Shown here piece by piece: positions 46,872-54,452 of a stretch of 64,000 nt of DNA. The translations under genes and the position numbers were made by a program. The stretch comes from Prolixibacteraceae bacterium (GTDB lineage Bacteria > Bacteroidota > Bacteroidia > Bacteroidales > Prolixibacteraceae): contig CP081303.1 in assembly GCA_019720755.1 (NCBI GenBank), positions 2,976,001-3,040,000 of the forward strand, read 5' to 3'. The notes under the pieces were generated by a model, which ran no database searches, was not told the DNA's origin, and worked only from the letters and a program-made list of their open reading frames with translations. Position 1 is the first letter of the stretch. Each line of letters opens with the position of its first letter.

Positions 46872-47214
46872 CCTATTGTTGCTTCATTTTGACCGCCGCC
46901 CATGGTATGTCAATTTAACCTTCAATCACTGCCTCCACCCTTGACATCTTCATTATTGAGGCTTCAATCATTAAACACTTTATTCCTCTTTCAACAATCA
47001 GCCTATTGTTGCTTCATTTTGACCGCCGCCCATGGAATATCAATTCAACCTTCAATATCTGTCTTCATCCTTGAAATATTCATTATTGAGGCTTCAATCA
47101 TTAAACACTATATTCCTCTTTCAACAATCAGCCTATTGTTGCTTCATTTTGACCGCCGCCAATGGAATATCAATTCAACCTTCAATATCTGTCTTCATCC
47201 TTGAAATATTCATC
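46872..47214 (+). repeat. 130-bp tandem repeat, about 2.6 copies
   Basis: Units start at 46872, 47002 and 47132, each with CCTATTGTTGCTTCATTTTG followed by ACCGCCGCC and ATGG. Copies one and two differ at scattered bases; copies two and three are nearly identical until the third stops at about 47214. Because 130 is not a multiple of three the repeat opens in two different frames and the apparent ORFs are artefacts. The GC-rich ACCGCCGCC block stands out in AT-rich DNA. Confidence 0.85.
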
Positions 47215-47400
47215 CTTAAAACCTCCGCCCTTGAAACCTCAATCATTTTAACACTTCATTTCGCTTTCAGCAATCTCTGACTCCATTCTCGAAACCTCCA
47301 TCCGTGAAATCTTCATCCTTGAGACCTCCACCCTTGATATCATCATTCTTGAAACCTCAATCATCTTCAACACTTCATCTCTCAACCAAAACACCAAACC
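47215..47400 (+). repeat. Degenerate short repeats (CTTGAAACCTC family)
   Basis: After the 130-bp units, the sequence breaks into many short degenerate copies of CTTGAAACCTCAATC or CCTTGAGACCTCCACC, spaced about 15-20 bases apart. They are related to words inside the 130-bp unit, so both seem to come from one expanding sequence family. It ends before the 444-aa gene; 47401-47612 holds nothing recognised. Confidence 0.6.
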
Positions 47401-47612
47401 GAGCTCTCATTTCTCAAACCCAACGGATCCCAAACTTCACCAAAATCAACAATAACCTTCTCTATCAACATAAATTCCAATAGTTTTCAAAACTCTAGCC
47501 TCTGCAGCTCCACCCAAAAAACATCAATCGATCCTTATCCAACAATCTCAGCTCTTATATTTTTATCACTATTTATTAATTTAAATACCATTATCATTTA
47601 ATTTAAAATTAC

Positions 47613-48947
47613 ATGAAACCGAATAATTCATTACCTGTCGAGGACATCCTTGACAATAGCTTCAACACTTTTTCCTACAAAGATTTTTCTACCAACAACT
47701 TGTACACAGTAGCGAATCAAGCAATCTCCGACCACTTTGACACGCTTATCTCTCCAGATGCAATAAAAGACATCTTCAACTTCGTCAAACAAAAAGCATT
47801 ATCGTTGGCCAAACAACAAATCCACCTCAAAAAAACATTCTATTCTCAGATTACCAATGACCACAAAAACATACACCGGATCATCAATCGAATCAAAGTT
47901 TTATCCATCACCCTCCCGAATCCAGTCTATTTTTTATACGACCCCACTGACATTCAGGTATATCATATTTTTTGCATCAGAGCACATCGTGACCTCGTTC
48001 TTGAAGCGCTTGAATTAGGTCGTTTCTTCTTCCTGGATCAACTCAAAGGAGACTTGATAATGCTCTTTAATCATGAACTTTTAGATTGCCCTATCCCAGT
48101 AAATGAACCGTGGACTACATCCAATGACACCCCATCCACAATAAACTCAAACCTTATCAAGCTAACCCAACCTATCGCAATACTTACCGCAACACTTATC
48201 ATCGCACCGCTTCATCCTTCTCAACGAAGAATCATTGCCAACTTCTTGCAATGGGAAAAAGAATCATGGGCAAAACATGAAAATAAGATGTATGCTATCC
48301 TCGAACTTAACGACAAAACCACTGAGCTCTATAAGTCTTTCTGTGAAATTTTTCAAAGAAAAGAAACCGCTTTCCTTGAATCTCCATTTGCTCCACTGAT
48401 ACCTCTGGCGTACAATGAAATGATCTCCTTTAACACAATAACCTCCATTGATTTCCCATCCAGCCAAGACCAACACCTACTAAATATTACAGAGAATATG
48501 TTAAAATCGCTGGAACACCTCTACTTCACCAATGCTTTAATCAAAAGAAAAAAACCTACAATAAACCCAACGCCATCAGTCCCATTCTCTTTGACCTCTT
48601 CCGTTTACATTAAATATTTAGATGAGATCTACGAACATCTCAATGACATGAAATGGATCATCAAACAACATACCGACTTCTTCGATCTTTTTACGGGGAT
48701 ATACCCAAAACAAAACATCCTTTGGCTTGGAACCCAAAGCGATCTCAAATCGCTCTTCTTTGAACTAAAAGACCTCAAGATTATTACTCCGACAACGAAA
48801 AAGTACTGGGAAACCTTATCTCAAATTTTTGTTGGAAAAGACAATACACACTTCTGCCCACAATACATTGCTCGTGCTGCTCACTCTAAACATCGAAACA
48901 AAATTCACATCTGGTGTTTGAGTATCAAAAAACGTATGAAACAATAG
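47613..48947 (+). CDS. Unknown protein with RteC-like C-terminal region
   Basis: I do not recognise this 444-residue soluble protein as a whole. The C-terminal 90 residues carry ILWLGTQSDLKSLFFELKDL and then a W...L..IFVGKD segment. This resembles the W-x-GT-x-x-L-x-x-L unit of RteC-type regulators of Bacteroides conjugative transposons, but the match is loose. The rest is helical, with Leu/Ile-rich amphipathic stretches and no signal or membrane segment. It opens the accessory cassette and is followed by a perfect 14-bp hairpin. Codons on this strand are C-ended and A-rich, unlike the core genes. Confidence 0.6.
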   Translation: MKPNNSLPVEDILDNSFNTFSYKDFSTNNLYTVANQAISDHFDTLISPDAIKDIFNFVKQKALSLAKQQIHLKKTFYSQITNDHKNIHRIINRIKVLSITLPNPVYFLYDPTDIQVYHIFCIRAHRDLVLEALELGRFFFLDQLKGDLIMLFNHELLDCPIPVNEPWTTSNDTPSTINSNLIKLTQPIAILTATLIIAPLHPSQRRIIANFLQWEKESWAKHENKMYAILELNDKTTELYKSFCEIFQRKETAFLESPFAPLIPLAYNEMISFNTITSIDFPSSQDQHLLNITENMLKSLEHLYFTNALIKRKKPTINPTPSVPFSLTSSVYIKYLDEIYEHLNDMKWIIKQHTDFFDLFTGIYPKQNILWLGTQSDLKSLFFELKDLKIITPTTKKYWETLSQIFVGKDNTHFCPQYIARAAHSKHRNKIHIWCLSIKKRMKQ

Positions 48948-48959
48948 ATCTTAGAATAT

Positions 48960-48992
48960 TCTAATAATGCGCACGCCCTGCGCATTATTAGA
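48960..48992 (+). terminator. Perfect 14-bp hairpin after the 444-aa gene
   Basis: Arms 48960-48973 and 48979-48992 are fully complementary around CGCCC. No T tract follows, so it may be an imperfect terminator, an operator, or a recombination site. Confidence 0.45.
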
Positions 48993-49042
48993 CTTAAATC
49001 TATCATTATCTCTAATATTTAGCCATTGAAATCCCACTTACT

Positions 49043-49177
49043 TTGTGTCGTGTGCACGTGTGTTAACAACAAATTTTCAAATTTTTTACCCTTTTTATAT
49101 CTCGCATTGGCTACCATTAGCTCGAACAAATTCTCTTTTCTCCTCACTTTGTCTTACACGTGTGTTGGCACACGTGC
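49043..49177. promoter_or_regulatory. Paired CACGTGTG palindromes upstream of the HTH gene
   Basis: A perfect 8-bp inverted repeat, CACGTGTG-TTGG-CACACGTG (49157-49176), is preceded at 49043-49065 by a related CGTGTGCACGTGTGTT. Both copies start with ACTTTGT, so they are also direct repeats about 110 bases apart. They lie 150-290 bases before the excisionase-like HTH gene at 49333 and look like operator or origin-type sites. The overlapping open frame 49026-49406 is not believed to be a gene. The rest of 48993-49332 shows nothing else. Confidence 0.45.
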
Positions 49178-49332
49178 AACAGATCGTATCTATTTACCAC
49201 TTAACTTTGATCTAAAGATAATCCCAATTCTATTGGGCATAAAAAACAAATTATTAACCATCCATTACATCTCAAAAATGATTACTACCACACAAAAATC
49301 ACAAGAGTACTTAATCCCTAGATCTCCTCCGT

Positions 49333-49617
49333 ATGAATCAAAAAGAGCAACGTGTCAAAATCAATCGAACCATAGACACAATGATCAACACTCTTTTAAA
49401 CCTTAAAGAACAGATCAACCTTCTCCCTCAAAAAAAAGAGGTATGGCTCGATGCCCAGGATGTCATGAACCTCCTGCATATTTCTCAACGAAAACTGCAG
49501 AACCTCAGATCATCAAAAAGACTCCCATTCACCAGACTAGGAGGTAAAATACTCTACAAAGAATCCGATATCATGAAGATTCTTTCAGACAATTACAATA
49601 CGAAATCGAAGGATTGA
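49333..49617 (+). CDS. Excisionase/HTH_17-type DNA-binding protein
   Basis: This 94-residue protein has an N-terminal helix and a MerR/excisionase-like winged HTH: VWLDAQDVMNLLHISQRKLQ, then NLRSSKRLPFTRLGGKILYK and a closing ESDIMKIL helix. In Bacteroidota such proteins are common in conjugative transposons, integrated plasmids and prophages as excisionases or small regulators. No integrase is next to it in this window. The palindromes at 49043-49177 are candidate binding sites. The start at 49333 is the only ATG that keeps the N-terminal helix. Confidence 0.8.
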   Translation: MNQKEQRVKINRTIDTMINTLLNLKEQINLLPQKKEVWLDAQDVMNLLHISQRKLQNLRSSKRLPFTRLGGKILYKESDIMKILSDNYNTKSKD

Positions 49618-49741
49618 GTCATACTATAGCCGTCGAGTAGGATTGCGTCTCCTACCCTCTAGCGCGCTAACCACAGGCGAAAAAGGGCGCCTTTAACCTT
49701 CTATGTATTAGATAACGTGTATGCCCATTGGTTGACAGCTC

Positions 49742-50524
49742 TTGCATATCCTTATTTTAACTTATCATCAGTGTATTATGTTATACCAAAGTATTCCTAT
49801 TACAGTCATTGAACATGTCTTTAGAAAGAGGGCACTCCCTTCTTTTCAAACATACTGTCATTTCCTGTTTCTAGGAAAAAAACAGATACTACTGGACCAA
49901 AAAACCATCACAGAAGCAACAACTTCTCTTCAAATTTCATACGCTACACTCAAACGCAGAATCTCATCTCTAATCAAGATCCGATTTATCGTCAAAGATA
50001 CAAGTGGAAACTGCTACAAAATCCGGTCTTTAAAAGAGATCCAGAACTCTCTTAGCAACAGCAATGCTACGAGAGCACTCGTCTGGGTAAAATCCTATGA
50101 TATATTCAACCTCAAAACCATCTGCAAGGCTGCGCTTCTATACAACATAGCCTTTAAAAGATATCTGGTGGAGCAACAGATATATCACAACCAAAATCCA
50201 AAGAAGATCATTCAAAAGCTGTGCGTCAAAGACAATATCCTAAACACAACCGTAGTGAGCCTTGCCATATTTTGCGTGCCTACATCATATTTTGCAAAAG
50301 CACTCAAAACCACGGAGGTGCAAATCTATCGTATTCGTCAGGAAGCGGCCACCATAAAACTACTTTCCTTTAAGAATGCATACCAAAAGCTAAATATCTC
50401 TGCAGAAGAACTAGCATCTTTTAAATCCAATTCAGTGGAGCTACCTCACATCTTCACCACGAATAGGAAATCGATCCTAAAAGAGACTGCAACCATCACC
50501 TTTAACTTAAAACTAAAACCATGA
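49742..50524 (+). CDS. Protein with two helix-turn-helix segments, unknown function
   Basis: The family of this 260-residue protein is not recognised. Two HTH-like segments can be seen: ITEATTSLQISYATLKRRIS near residue 60 and YFAKALKTTEVQIYRIRQEA near residue 190. The layout resembles small replication or regulatory proteins of mobile elements, but no catalytic motif is visible. A start at the internal Met13 (MLYQSIP, 49778) is as likely. Its stop overlaps the start of the amidase (ATGA), so translation is coupled. A small 6-bp inverted repeat (GTAGGA...TCCTAC) occurs in the upstream gap at about 49640. Confidence 0.6.
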   Translation: MHILILTYHQCIMLYQSIPITVIEHVFRKRALPSFQTYCHFLFLGKKQILLDQKTITEATTSLQISYATLKRRISSLIKIRFIVKDTSGNCYKIRSLKEIQNSLSNSNATRALVWVKSYDIFNLKTICKAALLYNIAFKRYLVEQQIYHNQNPKKIIQKLCVKDNILNTTVVSLAIFCVPTSYFAKALKTTEVQIYRIRQEAATIKLLSFKNAYQKLNISAEELASFKSNSVELPHIFTTNRKSILKETATITFNLKLKP

Positions 50525-50913
50525 GAAATATTAACAAAGTCATTATCCACTGCTCCGACAGCGACAATCCTCACCACGACAACGTCAAAACGATTCGTCA
50601 ATGGCACCTCGATAGAGGATGGCAAGATATTGGATACCATTTCGTGATCACTAAAAATGGTCGTATTAAATGGGGGAGATCACTCGAAATGATCGGTGCG
50701 CACTGCAAAGGACACAACATTGACTCTATTGGAATATGTCTCACTGGACGAAACAATTTCACCCAGGAACAATTCCACTTTCTAGTAGTCCTACTCAAAA
50801 AGATAATGCGTGAATTTAAAATTCCCAAAGAAAATATCTTTGGCCACAACCATTTTAACAAACATAAGACTTGCCCAAACTTCGATCTTTCAAAGATCAT
50901 AGAACAGTTATAG
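50521..50913 (+). CDS. N-acetylmuramoyl-L-alanine amidase (Amidase_2, T7-lysozyme type)
   Basis: This 130-residue zinc amidase cleaves the bond between N-acetylmuramic acid and L-alanine in peptidoglycan. Predicted zinc ligands are His10 (VIIHCSDS), His109 (FGHNHFN) and Cys118 (KTCPNF); Tyr39 (DIGYHFVI) and Lys116 fit the catalytic positions of T7 lysozyme. It is a single-domain enzyme without signal peptide, so it would need a holin or lysis event to reach its substrate, as phage endolysins do. It overlaps the upstream two-HTH gene by four bases. Similar small amidases are found in Bacteroides mobile or capsule-linked cassettes whose role is unclear. Confidence 0.9.
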   Translation: MRNINKVIIHCSDSDNPHHDNVKTIRQWHLDRGWQDIGYHFVITKNGRIKWGRSLEMIGAHCKGHNIDSIGICLTGRNNFTQEQFHFLVVLLKKIMREFKIPKENIFGHNHFNKHKTCPNFDLSKIIEQL

Positions 50914-51001
50914 CATCACGTAAACGCCATCATGTTGAGGGAGATATATAAACAAAGATTCGATTGTTTTACCCATAAACAAATGCTTAAATACATCTAA
51001 G

Positions 51002-51382
51002 ATGAAGTTGACCAAAAGACAGCGAAAGGAAATTCTCGAAACACTCAATACTGTAGAGGACTGCAGTTTAATAGTGAAAAAAATGCAAGAGAAACACCCA
51101 GACCTTTTAACACTTCGCTACGCAGACCGAAAACTACTTGTTCGGGATATGGTCGTTAGACTAGGGAAAGACTACCTCATTCCAGAAATCAAAGAACTGG
51201 ACAAATACATTACGCACAAGTATCGACTAAAAATAAAACGAGAAAAACGTTATGCAATCAAAAGACAACAAAAGAAAGAAGCATATATCCAAGAACTTCT
51301 CTCTATATACCCCAAGGAGAAAGTGGAAGATATACTCAAGAGGCAAGACGAACAGAACTTCCATCCATACGATAGATACTAA
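51002..51382 (+). CDS. Small basic coiled-coil protein of unknown function
   Basis: A 126-residue very basic protein, predicted almost fully helical (KYRLKIKREKRYAIKRQQKK). I do not recognise the family. It has no signal peptide or membrane segment. The Lys/Arg-rich helix suggests nucleic-acid binding or a structural role. It lies 88 bases after the amidase on the same strand and is followed by a clear terminator at 51426-51458, which marks the end of the unit. Confidence 0.6.
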   Translation: MKLTKRQRKEILETLNTVEDCSLIVKKMQEKHPDLLTLRYADRKLLVRDMVVRLGKDYLIPEIKELDKYITHKYRLKIKREKRYAIKRQQKKEAYIQELLSIYPKEKVEDILKRQDEQNFHPYDRY

Positions 51383-51425
51383 GCCATAATATTCAAAACC
51401 AAAGTGGGGTTTTGCTAATGTAGTT

Positions 51426-51458
51426 AGACTAACGGAGCATCTTCTCGCTCCTTAGTCT
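51426..51458 (+). terminator. Rho-independent terminator of the amidase cassette
   Basis: Arms 51426-51438 and 51447-51458 pair with a single-base bulge around an eight-base loop, and TTT follows. Confidence 0.75.
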
Positions 51459-51600
51459 TTCATTCAATATCAACGAGGACAATAGAATAACACAATTAAT
51501 TAGACGTAGACAATCCGAAGTCCTCACATAGCATCTCAACGCAGGTCTAAAATAAAATCTGGTTATAATTCTCAATCTTGTAAGGTTAAAATCAAGTGAT

Positions 51601-51654
51601 GAAGACAGACAAAGAGTAGTTCCACTAATCCCCAGGAACTATCTCTCTGTCTTC
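51601..51654. other. Long imperfect hairpin
   Basis: The 23-base segment at 51601 (GAAGACAGAC...GTTCC) pairs with 51635-51654 (GGAACTATC...GTCTTC) with a small internal mismatch. Both ends are exact over at least 5-8 bp. It may be a small structured RNA or a second terminator; no T tract follows directly. The rest of 51383-51760 holds nothing recognised beyond the terminator at 51426. Confidence 0.4.
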
Positions 51655-51761
51655 TATTATAAACTTCAGCTTACAATTATTTCAAACACAACATGAATAC
51701 ATACTCTGAAAAAAGTACCAGAACACCTAGAACCATAATCACACCAATAATCAAATGGACG

Positions 51762-52010
51762 ATCCCGAACCTTATCAAAATACGTTTCCGAATCTTATAA
51801 AGAAAGGTCCTGAGTTTGTCGAAGGGCAGAAACTTATCCAAGAAAGATTCCTAAGCCTATCAAATGGCAGTTCTAGATTTTACCAAGGAAGATCCCGAAC
51901 CTTATAAAGAAAGGTCCCTGAGCTTGTCGAAGGGCAGAAGCGTACCTAAGAATAGTTCCTGAACCTATCGAAGGACAATTCCAACCCCTGCCAGAGAAAT
52001 TCCAACCTCA
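51762..52010. repeat. Array of about 22-bp REP-like repeats with 107-bp super-repeat
   Basis: At least nine degenerate copies of a motif near TTCCTGAGCTTGTCGAAGG start at about 51762, 51785, 51807, 51847, 51870, 51892, 51914, 51955 and 51977. A 107-108-bp block (51786-51892) is repeated at 51893-51999. The best copies (51807 and 51914) read CTGAGCTTGTCGAAGGGCAG or very close. This core word is a widespread interspersed repeat in many bacterial genomes. The array lies just upstream of the 98-aa membrane protein. Confidence 0.75.
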
Positions 52011-52048
52011 ACCCAAAAGAGGCAATATAATAATCAAAAACATATCCC

Positions 52049-52345
52049 ATGAAAACAAAAAACATCAAACACTTTACCAGAACAGCACGTCACATCTCCG
52101 AACGAATCATCAAAAACACCTCCACAGCCGACAAACAAGACGCACGCAACCGCAACATCCAAGCCAATCAAACAACCACCACAGGCTTCTTAGATCGGAA
52201 CATCCATGAAATAGTAATCCTCATCATCCTCTTCACATGTCTCTTTGGCCACAAACTCAACATCCCATCTCCAACCCTCAACAAATTCACAGAATACCTC
52301 GCCTACGTCATGTGTTTCCTCTTCGGTCGCAACCGCCAAAACTAA
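52049..52345 (+). CDS. Small membrane protein, two predicted helices
   Basis: This 98-residue protein has a polar, basic N-terminal half (52 residues) and two hydrophobic segments (EIVILIILFTCLF and YLAYVMCFLFG) joined by a short loop. Such a hairpin resembles small holins, which would fit the amidase upstream, but there is no family match and the link is only positional. Codons are C-rich like the rest of this cassette. It is followed immediately by a terminator at 52350-52378 and preceded by the repeat array. Confidence 0.45.
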   Translation: MKTKNIKHFTRTARHISERIIKNTSTADKQDARNRNIQANQTTTTGFLDRNIHEIVILIILFTCLFGHKLNIPSPTLNKFTEYLAYVMCFLFGRNRQN

Positions 52346-52349
52346 AACA

Positions 52350-52378
52350 AGCCCCTTCTTCTTCACGAAAAAGGGGCT
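52350..52378 (+). terminator. Terminator after the small membrane-protein gene
   Basis: The stem AGCCCCTT/AAGGGGCT (arms 52350-52357 and 52371-52378) is followed by a T-rich stretch at 52381. Confidence 0.8.
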
Positions 52379-52463
52379 CATTTTTAATATTCCATGCCAA
52401 ACTCTAAAAATCAACATCTACTTTATAACTACAAGATAGTTAAAGTATTACAAAGCAACCATA

Positions 52464-52481
52464 TAATTACAAATGAATATA
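52464..52481 (+). repeat. 18-bp direct repeat, left of the Gabija-like pair
   Basis: TAATTACAAATGAATATA matches 56806-56823 at 17 of 18 bases, in the same orientation, 4.3 kb apart. The two copies bracket the gajA/gajB-like genes. This could be an integration or target-site duplication. Confidence 0.45.
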
Positions 52482-52534
52482 AAAACCGAAAGATCTACCT
52501 TGCCAATAAACTAAACTAGACTCATTTAGGCTTC

Positions 52535-52648
52535 TTATTTAATGCGTTTCCCAAAAGCAATCAACTCTTCTTTCATCTCACAAACATATTCAACAACATC
52601 CTTCAGCTCCTCTGACTCATAAATATTATCACCTTTGCGATTCATCAT
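52535..52648 (-). CDS. Possible 37-aa protein downstream of the Gabija-like helicase
   Basis: This short frame begins with two Met codons and encodes an acidic, helical peptide (NIYESEELKDVVEYVCEMKE, then LIAFGKRIK). The frame is open further upstream without a start. It is 34 bases after the helicase stop on the same strand. The composition looks coding, but nothing in the sequence confirms expression. Confidence 0.3.
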   Translation of the reverse strand: MMNRKGDNIYESEELKDVVEYVCEMKEELIAFGKRIK

Positions 52649-52682
52649 TTCAACAATTACCTTTTTGACTATGTAAAAGTAA

Positions 52683-54452
52683 TCAAGTTTCAAATTCTTT
52701 AATTTCAAATAATTTAGATAAAGAAGCTTTTTTGGACTCCTTTAGAGTTGGCACAGAAATAAATAATCGTTCTTGTGCTCTACTAATTGCAACATATGCA
52801 ATTCGTTGTTCTTCTTTCTCTAAATCAGGTTTTAGAATAAATGCTAAATCCTCCTCTTTTTTAAGAACAAGTAATACATTATTGAATTCATCGCCTTTAG
52901 CCTTATGTATTGTTCTGTGATCACTTGAGTCTTCAGGAATGTTAACACAGAGTGCCAATTCTTGAAACGTATGATTTTCATAGAAACTCTTTGCGTTGCT
53001 GTTTTTTTGGAATTTTGATATTTGATTATCTAATTCTCTCTTCAACAATTCATAAAACACCATTAAACTGGCATTGCTATAATCATCATATTTTTTCAAC
53101 AAACACAGTAAGTCGTTCAAGGCTCTTTTCTTTCGTTCTTCTTTATCTTCAATGGTACTTTTATAAAGAACCATTATCTCTTTTATTGCTTCCTTAAATT
53201 TACGTTCTTTAGCAAAAACAACTCCCTTTAAGTAATGAATAACAAATTTACGCCTATCTTTACTGCTATCATTATTTTTGAGATCGCTGAATAATTTATC
53301 TTTCAAATTACCATTTCCAAATTCTCGTCTCATGGCATTTGAAGTGATATTATCTCTTGATAAAGTAACAACTTTTTTATTATTGGATAGCTTCAATGCT
53401 TCCTTATATGCATCATTGCTATTTCCACAAAAAATCACTGGTTTCATACCACAGACTTTTCTATAGGGATGCTGCAATAAATCAGACCTCACAGAATTTA
53501 AAGTGTTAATAATATTGTCTGTACTTCTTCGATTTTGAGCCATTTCATAGTTTCGCATTTCCGGTAATTCAAGTTCTGAAAATTGTTTTGGATCTGCTCC
53601 TTGAAAACCATAAATAGATTGAGCTTGATCTCCTATAACACCTATAATTGTCTCTTTTTCGGAGATCTTCTTGATAATCTCAACTTGAATAGGATTACTG
53701 TCTTGAAATTCATCAATAAAGAAGTATGGAAATTTTGCTCTTAAAACATCTAAGACAAATGGACACTTTGAAATAATTTGATAGCTAAAGAATAGAATAT
53801 CATCATGATGCAATATTCCTTTCTTCCAATATATTTTCTTATATTCTATTAAATCTTTTTCTAGCATATCCAAACATTTTCTATTAATTTGATGTTTAGG
53901 CTGAATTTTATTACTAAAGAAATTTTTATTTTTATCAGTGCTTAATGCAATATCATTAGAGTCTGTCAACTCATAATATATTGTCTCTAGCCATTGCTTT
54001 ATTGTCTCATATTTAATCTTTAATAACTGTTTTTCTGAATTCGGATGCTTAAATAATGATTTTTGCGAATGATTCTCAATCCATTTTTTTACAATATTAA
54101 AATATACGATATGTTCATCATGGCCATCAATATTTGAAACGTTTAAATCATATTCTTGAGCTATAAATTTAGCATAAGGCTTAATTAAATGCTTGTAAAG
54201 AAAGCTATGAATCGTAGACACTTCCACATGATGGGTTGCATTTCCCAATCTTTTAACGATTGTATCCACAGCAACATTAGTGTAAGTTATACAAGCAATT
54301 TTTCGTGTTTTACCTAGTCTTTTTGATTTTCCTAATACATTTTTAATATGCTGAACCAACCAATGTGTTTTACCAGCTCCTGGTCCTGCAGATATTTTAA
54401 AATGATGCTCTATATCGTCGAATACTTTATCTGATGTTATTTGCATACCCAT
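52683..54452 (-). CDS. gajB: UvrD/PcrA-like helicase of a Gabija-like system (GajB)
   Basis: A 589-residue SF1 helicase: Walker A SAGPGAGKTH (21-30), motif Ia ACITYTNVAVDTIVKRLG, motif II FFIDEFQDSNPIQ, motif III VIGDQAQSIYGFQGADP, motif VI RIAYVAISRAQERLFI. It lacks the long 2B/C-terminal regions of housekeeping UvrD. GajB in Gabija works with the GajA nuclease complex to stop phage. Here its start overlaps gajA by 16 bases. At 589 residues it is longer than the roughly 490 of the first described GajB. The N-terminal position and partner make the assignment likely; an OLD-helicase pair outside Gabija in the strict sense is an alternative. Confidence 0.82.
   Translation of the reverse strand: MGMQITSDKVFDDIEHHFKISAGPGAGKTHWLVQHIKNVLGKSKRLGKTRKIACITYTNVAVDTIVKRLGNATHHVEVSTIHSFLYKHLIKPYAKFIAQEYDLNVSNIDGHDEHIVYFNIVKKWIENHSQKSLFKHPNSEKQLLKIKYETIKQWLETIYYELTDSNDIALSTDKNKNFFSNKIQPKHQINRKCLDMLEKDLIEYKKIYWKKGILHHDDILFFSYQIISKCPFVLDVLRAKFPYFFIDEFQDSNPIQVEIIKKISEKETIIGVIGDQAQSIYGFQGADPKQFSELELPEMRNYEMAQNRRSTDNIINTLNSVRSDLLQHPYRKVCGMKPVIFCGNSNDAYKEALKLSNNKKVVTLSRDNITSNAMRREFGNGNLKDKLFSDLKNNDSSKDRRKFVIHYLKGVVFAKERKFKEAIKEIMVLYKSTIEDKEERKKRALNDLLCLLKKYDDYSNASLMVFYELLKRELDNQISKFQKNSNAKSFYENHTFQELALCVNIPEDSSDHRTIHKAKGDEFNNVLLVLKKEEDLAFILKPDLEKEEQRIAYVAISRAQERLFISVPTLKESKKASLSKLFEIKEFET

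Noticed and set aside
46872-47214. Possible CRISPR array
   Set aside because: The 130-bp units are tandem and nearly identical throughout, without variable spacers, and no cas genes are present.
46902-47280. Two overlapping open frames of 100 and 82 codons on the + strand
   Set aside because: They are the same 130-bp tandem repeat read in two frames (130 is not a multiple of three) and show no coding character.
47613-48947. Firm assignment as RteC regulator
   Set aside because: Only a short C-terminal WxGT...L..L pattern agrees; the rest of the protein does not resemble RteC, so it is kept as unknown.
49026-49406. 126-codon + strand frame upstream of the HTH gene
   Set aside because: It covers the CACGTGTG palindromes, overlaps the better-supported HTH gene in another frame, and has no recognisable domain.
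51762-52010. Possible CRISPR array from regularly spaced 22-bp words
   Set aside because: The words are degenerate, abut one another or are spaced irregularly, and belong to a known dispersed repeat type.
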